From: Rhytidiadelphus loreus
Taxonomy: Eukaryota > Streptophyta > Bryopsida > Hypnales > Hylocomiaceae
Reading direction: 5' to 3'
NCBI GenBank assembly: GCA_947034895.1
Contig: OX344764.1
Location: 11,098,001-11,162,000 of the forward strand
DNA length: 64,000 nucleotides
Below, piece by piece: positions 49,820 to 60,967 of the stretch. The translations under genes and the position numbers were made by a program. Within the stretch, counting starts at the first letter, position 1. The number at the start of each line of letters is the position of its first letter. The notes beneath the pieces are model-generated. The model did no database searches. It worked only from the letters and a program-made list of their open reading frames with translations, and was not told the DNA's origin.

Positions 49820-50910
49820 TGTGTTAGATCTGCACTGATTACGGTAGTAGGCCGCCAACTTCTAGGGGTATTATTTGACAGTGTTATTGAAGCTGTCGTA
49901 GTTGTAGTTTCTTGAGAGCATACAATTTCATTGGAAAGTCACGTATCCAACCATGTTGATGATTGAGGACACTTGGTAAAGTAAAATTCATTTTGGATGG
50001 CATGGATTTAGAATTTGCAATGGACTTGTATACTACTTTCTGAATGCTCCTTTGGTTTCAAAGATGATTGAAAGTCTAATTTGGCTTAACATCCAAGGTG
50101 AACATACTTTAGCGCATTTCTAAAATATTTAAGACTATCTATAAGTCGACATCGTTGAACCGCAGAATCTTTCAACCTCCATGACTTCTACTTGAATAAC
50201 TCTGTTCCCTTGGTCTCACCCTATTTTACTTCTTTCAATGTTCGGAAGAACAGTTGGTTAGTGTTCATTGTTAAGCGTTGGGAAAATAACTAGTTGGAGG
50301 ATCCGAAACTGGGTTAAAAAAATTGGTAGGAGCAGAAACCAACTGGTGTGCGAAAATAAAAGATGGATATATGCAGCCCTTGCTTTCATGAAATTATTAG
50401 ATTTTAGTCGTTTGTCATTGTGAATCCAAAGCTAATACCTAGATTGCTAGAGGTAGGTATGTTCTTGTACGAGGTGGGTATTACTTTATGATTGGTTGTT
50501 GAGGGGCTTGGAATGCTTGGACAAGGCAAAGGTGGTATCACTTTAGAGTCCATACATGTCACTTGATGTAATGAAATTTGGAGTTTTAGTTTCAAAATCA
50601 ACATGGCTTTGAAAGAGGAGGATTGGAGCCTTTGCAAATTTGAAGTTGAAGAAAAGTGGTCTATGAGAATTTGATACTTGAAGAAATGAACTAGGAGACT
50701 TTGATAAGGAGAAGATACAATTGGTGCCTTGGAAAAAAAACTAGTTTTATCTACAAAGAGGAGGCAAATTATTGACGTTACTCCAAAAACTTCCCAAACA
50801 TTGCATTGCATCCAATGAACTACCTTCAAGTTCCATCCCACATATTTAATATGCAAGATTAACCTTGTAAAATCCAGATAGAAATCCAAAAAACAAATTG
50901 TCTCCATCTA

Positions 50911-52058
50911 TTAACCCCTACAGGTTTTTGACTATGTTTTCACTAAAAACGTTCCAAAACTGCCATTTCTAGTATAAGTACCAAATTTTAAGGAATTTTT
51001 TTTTTTTGGACACATGTAACAAGAGGATCTTGTAGTATGCTAGTTTCAAAAGATGTAAAAAAATATAAAAAATTTCCACTATGTACATTGCAAGATATTA
51101 GCATTTAAAGTGATAAAAATCTTTAATTTTCTAGGCCCTCCAAAAAATCAAGCAATTGCATTTCACAAGGTCACATTTGCATGAAAAAATGTCCAAAATG
51201 ATGGTACTTCTTTGGATTCATTCTTCAAGTCAAGTCGGCTACATACTTGAAAAAAATTCAGATTATTTGGAATTGTACAATATATAGGAAAAAAATAATA
51301 GGTCAAAAGAAGTAGAAATTGATTCAAAATACTAAATTATTAACAATTTATTTATGAAATTGAAAAATGCCAATTCCAATGGTTGTAATGTTGTAATAAA
51401 CAATCGACATCCAATGATTTTATTATTTATCAAAAATATTGAAAATTGAGTTAAATAAATGACTACAAAGTTTATTTTAGACTACACTACCTGCAAACCA
51501 AAACTCCTCATAACTTTCATCTCATTAATCAAAATTGAATGATACAAAGCTTTCCATATATATATATATATATAACCAATTTCAAATTTTTATTTCTTAA
51601 AAAGATGATTTTAAAAAAAAAATCAGCTACCCAAATTGCCTATCAAGCATTGAAAACTACATATCATACAATAACTTCTTAACCCTTAAAGGACGAAGGG
51701 GTGACCTCAGAAATCATCTCTTTCCATTACCATGTGAATCATGGGCTTTAGAAATAGTAAAAACACTCATTGGAAGTCAAACAACTATACCTTTTCACAA
51801 CAAAATTCCGAGGTCGAATAGTTGCACTTCTATTCTACTACAAGGATTCCTTGTGATCCATCGGACTCCAAACATCTTCCTCAACGTTTAAGGGTTAACC
51901 ATGTAGTCAAAAGTTATGAAAATTGTTGGGCCTTAAAGCTACTCCTCGGGCACATGCTGTGTGAAGATTTCAAAGAAAAAAAGAATTTCATCCATAGTGA
52001 GTTGCCCAAAATCACTATGTTGCCAAAAAAAACTGTAGTTTGGTGCTTTAGGGGTTAA
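50911..52058. mobile_element. Dispersed repeat with TTAACCCC ends, 1.15 kb
   Basis: The left end is TTAACCCCTACAGG and the right end GGTGCTTTAGGGGTTAA, again inverted and TTAA-containing. The interior from about 51,200 to 52,000 is homologous, in opposite orientation, to 61.9-62.9 kb; both contain GAAATTGAAAAATGCCAAT and ACATATCATACAATAACTT. A shorter MITE of the same end type is nested inside at 51,679-51,898. No coding sequence survives. That the two outer ends belong to one element is inferred. Confidence 0.5.
51679..51898. mobile_element. TTAA-flanked MITE nested in the dispersed repeat, with an empty site at 62.44 kb
   Basis: Ends are TTAACCCTTAAAGG and CGTTTAAGGGTTAA, a nearly perfect inverted pair; 212 bp lie between the two TTAA copies. 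The flanks ACATATCATACAATAACTT and CCATGT also occur joined, without the insert, at about 62,431-62,460 on the minus strand (AACTTTTAAACCATGT). This gives a paralogous unoccupied site containing a single TTAA. It is direct evidence for insertion at TTAA with duplication of the target. Confidence 0.8.
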
Positions 52059-52359
52059 GTGGATGAAGGTGTTGGCTTTGCCTGAAATTGATAGGGTGTC
52101 AAATGTTCAATTCGTTGATCTCGTTCACTAATGTGCAAGATGTAGACATCAGTTCTAAAGCATAAAAGTAAACGAAATTATGTTAATGATGTATATACAA
52201 AATCAAGTCAAAGACGTTTAAAACATAAACTTTCAAATCCCTACCAAGGTTAAAACATGAAAAGTACATTGCACTGAGGTGCTGGGCGCCGTGGCTCCTA
52301 ATTGGCAAAGGTACACCTGTTCCTCCTCTTCTATTTGTGTGCACTATTGCAACCCTCTT

Positions 52360-53342
52360 CTAATCCTTCACCTTTCTGCGCCCTCCTTCTAATCCAAGGC
52401 CCATAGATTTCCTAGCACCCTCAATTCCTTTGGGATCTGTACAAAACAGGAAAAACGAACATATTCAGATCCTCCAATCAAAACTGCTGATGTGCCGAGC
52501 TGGATGTTCAACAGTGAACATGGCTATCGAATCATAAACAAAGTCTCTATGTGAACACCAAGCACCGATAAACGAGATAAATACTCACCAAAAAACTGCG
52601 TGAAAATGCGTGTAAAAAAACCAACGTTTCGTGCAATGCTGCCCGCTACGTGAGGTGGCAAAGGCATAAGGAGGGTGTCAAGGCTCAAAGCCCTTCTCAC
52701 AAACTGCAACACAACCACCAATTGACTTTGTCAGGCAAAGCAAAAATTATCCACACCTAATGAAACCATAATTCGCTGAAGCAAAACATGCGAACCCTAA
52801 ACCATAATTCGCATGTTTTGCTTCAGCGTCACAAATACATTACCTACAAAAAATAGAGTTATCCTAAAATTCATTCAAAGTGGTGGAACCGCCCTTGCTT
52901 CAGAGAAAAAGTAGGGATAACCCTAAACGAATAAAGTTGTGAATAATGCAGAGACTAGGTATTGGCAAGCTTTGACGGAGGTTCAATAACCAATCGACCA
53001 GACTAAATAGAAACAGACACACATAATTATTCTCAAATTCAACTACAGCAAGTAGGTCCTCTGTTGTTGGCAACAAGAAACAAGACAATAAGAAACCTGG
53101 AAATTCCGCTGGAAAGCCATGGTGAGATCTTCATCGAACTCAAACAGACTGGGCTTAGAGTCGTCGAGCGTGGGCAAGTCTCCTCGCTTCCGCTGTGGCG
53201 GAGCGTGCATGGTAGCCCCCTTCCCGGGCTCCCTCACGGCCTTCATTTTCAAATTGTCGAATTTCTCCTTCGGAGGAGGCGCAGGTTGTCTCCATGGTGG
53301 AACGTATCCGTCCTTGTCCTTGATTTTGCTACCACCTGCCAT
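52360..53342 (-). CDS. Small conserved plant protein, 3 exons, 145 aa, function unknown
   Basis: Minus-strand exons: 53,342-53,097; 52,703-52,589; 52,436-52,360, all GT..AG; intron 1 is phase 0 and intron 2 phase 1. The protein starts MAGGSKIKDKDGYVPPWRQP. It has a basic Pro-rich N-terminal third, an acidic stretch (SLFEFDEDLTMAF), and a C-terminal part RRALSLDTLLMPLPPHVAG, GFFTRIFTQFFDPKGIEG and ending GLEGGRRKVKD. The C-terminal block resembles small plant proteins sometimes annotated as fiber (Fb) proteins; this is recalled, not searched. No known catalytic motif or transmembrane segment is visible. The last exon was placed because it completes the FFDPKGIEGARKSMGLG pattern and ends in a stop. 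The upstream side carries four tandem 230-bp repeats. Confidence 0.8.
52774..52828. repeat. Perfect 21-bp inverted repeat in intron 1 of the 145-aa gene
   Basis: CGCTGAAGCAAAACATGCGAA (52,774-52,794) is followed by a 13-nt spacer and by its exact reverse complement (52,808-52,828). It lies inside an intron and would form a stable hairpin in the pre-mRNA. No transposon termini are apparent. Confidence 0.9.
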
Positions 53343-53406
53343 ACTCTGCAATTCAACATGGTAACAATGGTAACATTCCACATGTTAACGATCCAATGAA
53401 ATCAAA

Positions 53407-54290
53407 CCGATGCGAATTCTACGTGATTATATTTACTTCTCGCGATCATAAACGAAACCCTTGCCTCAACCTAGAGATTCTTACGGCAAAACCTTCGCAA
53501 TAGACACACTTGAATCCATACAATCGTCGTAAACCCAAATTTGTTTAAACCCTGGAATTGGCGTCTGTTACAGCCTCGCTTACAAGTGTAATATGCATCC
53601 CTACGCACCCTCGAATCAACTACCGATGCAAAATTCTACAGCATTGCACGTGATTGTCTACGCTTCTCTTGAATAAAACCCCTGCCTCCACCTAGGGTTT
53701 CAAAACCTTCGCAACAGACACACTCGCATCCGTACAATCGTCATAAACCAGAAATTACTTAAATCCTGGACTTCGCGTCTTTTACAGTCTTGCTTGGAAG
53801 TGCAAATACGCATCCCCAAGCATCCCCATGAACCCTCAAATCAACTCTCACCGGCGCAAAATTCTACAGCATTGCACGTGAATATATATACTTCTCGTGA
53901 TCATAAACGCAACCCCTGCCTCCACCTACGGTTTCAAAATCTTCGTAATGGACACACCCAAAGTCATACAATCGTCATAAACTCAAAATTACTAAAACCC
54001 TGGATTTCGCGTCTCTTGAAGCTCTGCTTACAAGTGTAATGTGCATTCTCAAGCATCCCCACGTACCCTCAAATCCACTGTCACCGATGCAAAATTCTGC
54101 AGCACTACAAGTGATTGTATACACTTCTCGTGATCATAAACGAAACCCCTGCCTCGACCTAGGGTTTGAAAACCTTCGCAATGGACACACTCAAATTCAT
54201 ACAATCATCATAATCTCAAAATTACTTAAGCCCTGGACTTCGCGTCTCTTACATAAATATGCACTGCTCAAGCATGCCCAAGCATCCACG
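53407..54290. repeat. Four tandem copies of a ~230-bp unit upstream of the 145-aa gene
   Basis: The phrase (A/C)GTGATT...TACTTCTCGTGATCATAAACGAAACC starts copies at about 53,421, 53,648, 53,876 and 54,109, giving periods of 227, 228 and 233 bp. Each copy also contains CTTCGCAA(T/C)(A/G)GACACAC, ATACAATCGTC and CGCGTCT. Copies have diverged by point changes and small indels. The array begins within about 70 bp of the start codon, so it overlaps the likely promoter or 5' UTR. Confidence 0.85.
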
Positions 54291-54299
54291 AACTGCGAA

Positions 54300-56138
54300 T
54301 GAAACAACAGCAATCCCTGTGACAACCATTCCAGCCTGACCCATTATAGAGACATAATTTTCAATCCAAAATCAGACACAGAGGGGGATGCGTGGCTCAC
54401 GTTGTTGCGTTCACCAATGCGACAAATTCGAAATGCGAGCGCGCTTGTATGAGTTCAAATCCCTCTCTGGAAATGAAGCAAGTTGCGCAACAGCCGTGCT
54501 TGAAGAGAACGAGGATGAGTTCCTATAAACTCCCTATCCTTTCAACAAAAATGGATAGGGACATTGAAGAGGAGGACTACCTGGTCTTTTCTTTTTCTTT
54601 TTTTCTATCTTTTTCTTTTGTGACTCTAAATTTATTGGCTCTGTCCTTTTGGACAGAGACTAAGGTAGGAGGCTCGAACTCCGTTCGGGCATTTAGAACC
54701 GCCCCTATAAATGTTACTGGAATGGGCTGGAGGTGGTTCTTGAATTGACCTTCATTGTCATTAAATGAATCAAGAAAAATACTATTTATTATTGCAAGAG
54801 CCAATCAGTTTCCTTTCTTTTCCCATTTCTGTTTAGAAGTCGCAGTGAACACTTTATGAAAGACCTAGGATCACAAATAGGGACCTACAACACATCTCGT
54901 TTGAAAATTCATAACTAATTCAAAAATGATCCAAAAAATATGAAACAACTTGGGTTAGATGCCAATTCTTCTTCTCTTTCAAGGAAAATTTATTCAAAAA
55001 TATTTTGAGCAGTTTGACCTGCCCAAAATTCAGTTACAGTGCTTAGATGGTCGGTTTATGAACCGACTACCTTATGGCAATGACTCGCATCGACTTTGGT
55101 TTGTGAACTTTTTCAAATTTTATCTACTTTTTTATTCACACTACAGGTTATATATTCGCCCAAGCAGGGGTCCACCCAGGGGGAAGGGGGGCTGCATAGG
55201 GCAGACCCTATTCAACTGTGCGTTAATTTATTTATTTATATATTTTTTAAATTTTTTTTAGTTTTATTTATTTATTTATTTATATATTTTTAATACCATC
55301 TATGATCTGAAGCAAAATTGATAAAGTTATCTAAACCTTATAGAATTCTAAATTGATTGGAAGTAGATAGATAGGTTAGACTTAGATAGGTTAGACTTAT
55401 TAGACTTATATAGGTTAGACTATTAGACTAGGTTAGACTTATTAGACATTTTAGATTAGGTATTTTTGCTAATCACCCTAGTGGCCAAGGACTATTTTGT
55501 CTAAGGCCTACAACATTTTGACAATGGAGGTTTTCAATGAATTGTCTCACTTTCATATATTTTTGTACATGGATGTATATGAAAATTTTAATTTTAACCA
55601 TACAAAAGTAAAAATTACTTTGTCTAGTATCACGGGAAAGTCACTTTGTGTATCTTTATAAACCATGTGTCTTCTAATTTTAAATCCCTTATTTACTTCA
55701 TAAAGTTTGAATAAAATAAAAATGAATAGATTTTTCTACTTAGAAAGTTTATATATTGAGTTAATGATATTTTTATTTTTTAATAGTAATTATTTACAAA
55801 TTTTTGAAGGAAAGAAATACACTACAAAGTTGAAAATAATTTTGGACCCCTATTTACTTTGTAAGAAATGTCCAAAAAAGGAAAAGAAAATCCTAAAAAT
55901 AACTCTCTATTGAAAGTTTATTTTTTCTTGAATATTAATGCAATGGTCATCTAAATGTATTCTCTATAAAAATTTGAGCTAAAAAACATGTTATTTCAAT
56001 TCATTTTTTACCTATTTAGAAGCCACTTCACATCTTATTTGAGTTGGGCATTTTGGCAATAGAAGCCTATAGTCATTATTAGTCAAAGCTTAAAATTATA
56101 GATTGAAATTATTGTTTATTAAAAAGTAGACTTAGGGC
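54300..56138. other. Repeat-rich intergenic, no gene
   Basis: Includes a (TTTA)n stretch near 55,225-55,290 and a short TTAGAC-based repeat at 55,370-55,460. A block at about 55,690-56,100 is homologous to 63,230-63,660 in opposite orientation. The open frame at 54,392-54,748 has no recognisable similarity and is not called. Confidence 0.5.
55690..56100 (+). repeat. Dispersed repeat block, inverted copy at 63.2-63.7 kb
   Basis: Words such as CAATGGTCATCTAAATGT, TTTGAGTTGG and TTTTGGCAATAGAA occur here in the same order as in the reverse complement of 63,230-63,660. The two copies are clearly diverged. The function and class of the repeat are unknown. Confidence 0.75.
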
Positions 56139-57000
56139 ACGACCGATGTTTTTGATCAAACATTTCCTTGTTCTTCTCTCTAGCCTCTTTCAATCTCCTT
56201 GTAGCAATTTCAACATCCTTAGGTCTTCTCTCAAGTTGCCGAATGCCAATAAGTCTTCTCTTGAAAGTCCATATGTTCAAGGTAATACACTCCATGTTGG
56301 TCCAACTTCTTCAATTGTCATCATTGGCTTTTGTTCAAACATTAACTCCGGTGGCATATAACCAGTAACCGTACTATGCGTAGTACAAATGGCCCATAAT
56401 ATAAATGGTAGACGTCTTGGCCAATCATTCATTTTGCCATCACAAGCTTTGACAATTGGTGAATGACCACGCTCACTTTTGTCATTCCATTCTGGATTAT
56501 AAGCCATTGTCAATGCAAGTTTAATCCCCAAATTACCAAAAAATTCATGTGCTTCCTCAGCATCCAACTCCCTTCTATCTAAAGTGATTTTTCCAATGCA
56601 ACCATACCGGCAAATATCATCTTCCAGAAGAAATCCACATACTCCTTCCATTGTCTTTTGTTCTCAATCATCGACCTTCAACTTGATTTGATAAATCTTC
56701 CCTAGCAAGTGCCAAATATTTCTTTTTTCCAAATCCCATGGGCATGGCAACAAGATTTACCATCCATTTATAATAAATAGTCAATGGATAAGTAGGATGC
56801 AATCCATCTCGATGGCGTATATTTGAATATACTTGACAACTCTCACAATCCAACAAAATTTGCTACATCTTTGTATATGTCTTTTCACCAATATTTATCC
56901 TTTAATTTTGCAAAAGATGCCCATACACCTTGTTGTCCTGCCTACCAATTTTCATGAACCTTCTTGATGATATTTTTGTTGCATCTCAAAGCCACTATGC
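56139..57000 (-). pseudogene. Ty3/gypsy integrase relic
   Basis: Minus-strand reading gives a remnant of the zinc-binding region (GVWASFAKLKDKYWW), then CESCQVYSNIRHRDGLHPTY and YKWMVNLVAMPMGFGKKKYL. After a break come GELDAEE-type sequence (LDRRELDAEEAHEFFGNLGI), YNPEWNDKSERGHSPIVKAC, TGYMPPELMF and, in another frame, IRQLERRPKDVEIATRRL. The order is that of a Ty3/gypsy integrase and its C-terminal tail. In-frame stops and at least two frameshifts break it. The first catalytic Asp expected in the W-x-V-D-L-V-A-M-P motif is Asn here, while the Glu in ERGH is kept. No other pol domain or LTR is recognisable. Confidence 0.85.
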
Positions 57001-57169
57001 ACCCAAAAGAGGCAGTCACACATCTCATTTGCCATTAGTTGTTCCCCCCTCCTCTTCCAAAAATGAATAGGCTGTTGATTTTTTTTTAAATGCTTCCCCC
57101 TCCAAAATGCCGTTGATTTCTCAAAATTTCTTAAACCGTTGATCTTTGAGATTGAATCTAAGCCATCCA

Positions 57170-57325
57170 TCCAAATACAAATATGGAATCAGAATACGTA
57201 TACAAAACCAAAATACGGATACAGATATAATACCAAAATACAGATACTTGATACTGAAGTATTGTATAATACGGATACATATACGATACGGATACAATAT
57301 ATGGATACAATATACGGATACAGGA
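57170..57325. repeat. ATACGGATAC-type short repeat
   Basis: About 155 bp made of irregular copies of a 10-12 bp unit with the core GGATACA or ATACGGATAC. It is a minor minisatellite and includes no gene. Confidence 0.7.
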
Positions 57326-57699
57326 TCTGGGATTTTTATTGTCCCATATTGTTTTTCATGTAAACTTCATTCAAAAAATGATAAGTAGGGGGAGGGGGAT
57401 GAAAAATTAAGAAATTAATTTTAATTAAAAAAAAATTTAACCCGGGGGAAGGGGAAGGGGAAGGGGGGGAGGGGAGTTTAAAATTAATCAATTAAAATTT
57501 TGAGTGCATAGTGACAAAAGTGTCACTAGCCACATAAAACTCTTTGTGGTATACCAACCCTTGCTTGGGATAATTCTATAAAATCTACTTTGTAAAAAAC
57601 ATCCATAAGCCTTCCTCTAAAAATTACATGTTTTTTGGCTTCTCGGAAGGGCTATTTTAGGCTAGTTCCCAGTATTGGCAACTAGCCTGTGCTGTTTGT

Positions 57700-58257
57700 G
57701 AAAAAACTATTATAAAATTATTAAAATTATTAAAATTATTATTTTTTAAAATACGAATAAAAATAGGAATAATTTTTTATAAAAATTAAAATTAAAATAA
57801 TTTTTCATAAGAATAAAAAAAAAAATTCATAAGAATAAAAACAATTTTTTATAAGAATAAAAATAATTTTTTATGAGAATAAAGAATAATTTTTTATTTT
57901 AAAAAAAAGCATTATAATTTATTTTATTTTTTTATTAAAAATCATAATAATTTTTATCAAAACTAATTATAATTTTTATTAAAACTAATCATGATTTTTA
58001 TTAAAAACAATCATAATTTTATTAAAAATAATCATAATTCTTATTAAAAATAATCATGATTCTTATTAAAACTAATCATATTTTTTAATAATAATACAGA
58101 TAATTTTTAATAAAAATTATGATTAGTTTTAATAAAAAAAAAAAAAAATTTTAATACAAAAAAGAATATTTTTTAATAAAAATAATAATAATTTTTAATA
58201 ATAATAATAAAAATAATAATTTTTAATGATAATAATAATAATAATAATAATAATATT
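57700..58257. repeat. Low-complexity AT-rich DNA
   Basis: Almost pure A and T, made of irregular (T)n AATAAAAAT and ATTAAAATTATT words. It is probably a degenerate flank of the minisatellite that follows. Confidence 0.8.
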
Positions 58258-58985
58258 AAAAATAATAATAAGATTTTTAAAAAATAATTATAATATTTTT
58301 AAATAAAAATAATAAAAATTTTAAATAAAAAATAATAAGATTTTTAAATAAAAATAATAAGATTTTTAAATAAAAATAATAAGATTTTTAAATAAGAATA
58401 ATAATATTTTTAAATAAAAATAATAATATTTTTAAATAAAAATAATAATATTTTTAAATAAAAATAATAATATTTTTAAATAAAAATAATAATATTTTTA
58501 AATAAAAATAATAATATTTTTAAATAAGAATAATAATATTTTTAAATAAAAATAATAATATTTTTAAATAAGAATAATAATATTTTTAAATAAAAATAAT
58601 AATATTTTTAAATAAAAATAATAATATTTTTAAATAAGAATAATAATATTTTTAAATAAAAATAATAATATTTTTAAATAAGAATAATAATATTTTTAAA
58701 TAAAAATAATAATATTTTTAAATAAAAATAATAATATTTTTAAATAAAAATAATAATATTTTTAAATAAAAATAATAATATTTTTAAATAAAAATAATAA
58801 TATTTTTAAATAAAAATAATAATATTTTTAAATAAAAATAATAATATTTTAAAATAAAAATAATAATATTTTAAAATAAAAATAATAATATTTTAAAATA
58901 AAAATAATAATATTTTAAAATAAAAATAATAATATTTTAAAATAAAAATAATAATATTTTTAAATAAAAATAAAAATAAAAATAT
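58258..58985. repeat. 22-bp AT minisatellite, about 33 copies
   Basis: The unit TTTTTAAATAAAAATAATAATA repeats with a 22-bp period over about 725 bp. Variants include a AAATAAGAAT form and, near the right end, a TTTTAAAATAAAAAT form that forms its own block. No coding potential. Confidence 0.92.
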
Positions 58986-60890
58986 TTTTTAATAAAAGTA
59001 ATAATATTTTTTAATAAAAATAATGATTATTTTAAAATGTCTACTAACAAAGCAAAGATAAGAACACAAGGGAAACCATAGCCCTTAACAAGGACTGAAT
59101 CTCATCTAATGATTTTTTGAATTTTTTGTCCGTCCATCCTTCTTATCGCTTGAATGAAGTGAAATAATTTCGAATTTGTAACCATTCATTGTCATATAAT
59201 TCCTCAAAAAACAATTCAAGTGGTGTAGTTAAACACAATTTTTTTTCATTTTTCAATGTATTTGAATAAAAGATAACATGCAACTACAAAGTCAACAATA
59301 AGCTCCTTACTCTAATAACTCTCAACACTCAATACTAACAACTAGCAATGCCCAATACTAACAATATTTTTGAAACAAACAAAGATGTCAACTTCGAATA
59401 CTAAACAACCTACATCACGACAACGCAAGTATTATTTCATCTTTGATATTTTGTTGATTATTCTAACATATAACTCGGTTTTGTGATTGTTAGTTTCTTA
59501 GAATCTCTTGGGCTTTTCGATAGCTTGATGAGCCTTATTATATTAAGAAGGGCTGCATTCGAGTTCCCACTCTCAATTTTGTCTAACTACATTATAGAGT
59601 TTGTAGAAGCGAAATTGGTGTTTGTCAAATGGTTCTTTCTAGATCCTTTTCTCATCTCTTCTTTATCACGAATTCAAACACTCGCCTTCTTTTTTCCTCT
59701 ATATGTGAGTGCAAAATCAAGTATTGTATGTGTTGCAAGTGTATTCTACAAGATCACTATTAAGTTTTAGAAAACTAAGTGAGTTAAAAGATGGGAAAAT
59801 TTTATATAATATGTACGGTTACTATAGGATCCATGAGATGCTACATACTCTAATATATATAAATTAGATTGTTGTAAAAATATTATATAGTAGGAATTTT
59901 TATTAATAAATTAGCGTTGATAGATAAGGGCCATGCAAAATTTTCATAGTACAATGAGTATAGATGTGGATCAGGATTTTCAGCATCACGTCATATCTAG
60001 ATGTCTGTCAAACCAACAAAATGTCCAAGTCAACGGACAAGTTTTTTAGTCTATTAAAAAAAATTGAGACAACCTAAACAATCCGTCAACAACTTGTATA
60101 TCTAAATTGATGGACACGGAAAATTTGTAAAGAATGATGGGGGCATGGAAAAATTGAACACTTAAAATTTTATATGTAAAGATAGCCCCACTTAAAAAAC
60201 TACATGAATGAATTTATAAATATCATAGGGTATTTGAAATATGTCCCAATGCAATAATTAAGGTAAGTGCAATAATTAAGCAAAATCATAGACAAAAGTG
60301 GAAAGGATTTGGATGCTCAAGCCCTCCTCAATGGTATTGCATTGCTTTTGTACATACACATATTCCGAGTTGATGTGTTGATTTGCTTGTTTTTTGTTTC
60401 TATGCAATTCACCATAGATGCATTAGATAGCAACAATGATAAAACTGTCCAAAACGCCTCCGTGATCACCACTACAATTACTATTGTTCTTGTCAACACC
60501 ATTGTAAGAAACCAAACCTATTATTTCCAATGTAAATATTAATACTAGTTGTAAGTTTTTAAGACTTAATCTAGGTAATCTTCAGTTTGTCCCACAAGAA
60601 GACCGACGGGCCATCACACCCCTGGTCTTTTAAGTAAGCATGTTTTTTGACCCTCCTTCCCTGTGGGACCAGTGGGGGTATTGTAATTGAGTCGTTGGAA
60701 TACCAAAGGGGTGCCTCTGAGGAGCGTGTCCTAGCGAGTGAGTAGCATGTACCAACGAGTTCAATTTCTTTTCTATTGCAAAAGGTAGTGCTTTTAAAAA
60801 CGATTTTTTTTACTTCGAACTATTGTCAGAGTGAATTGTGGGATTAGAAATTGTGAACTAAATTTGTGGTATAAGAAATACACTTACTTT
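58986..60890. other. AT-rich intergenic, no gene seen
   Basis: No convincing coding region or RNA gene. Short open frames at 59,483-59,770 and 60,309-60,542 have no recognisable motifs and AT-driven composition, so they are not called. Confidence 0.5.
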
Positions 60891-60894
60891 GTCA

Positions 60895-60896
<2 letters not shown>

Positions 60897-60964
<68 letters not shown>
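60897..60964. repeat. (AT)n microsatellite, about 33 dinucleotides
   Basis: An uninterrupted TA/AT run of about 67 bases. It can extrude as a cruciform and is likely to vary in length. Confidence 0.95.

Positions 60965-60967
<3 letters not shown>

Larger units (their letters stand above)
49820..52359. other. Intergenic between convergent genes, mostly repeat
   Basis: No gene is supported. About 50,911-52,058 is a dispersed repeat with a nested MITE (annotated separately). The first few hundred bases should hold the 3' UTR of the aminopeptidase gene, and the last 300 bases the 3' UTR of the minus-strand 145-aa gene. Confidence 0.5.

Noticed and set aside
54392..54748. A 118-codon open frame with Phe/Ser-rich middle
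   Set aside because: No similarity recognised, no splice or promoter context, and the composition follows a TTTTCT-rich stretch.
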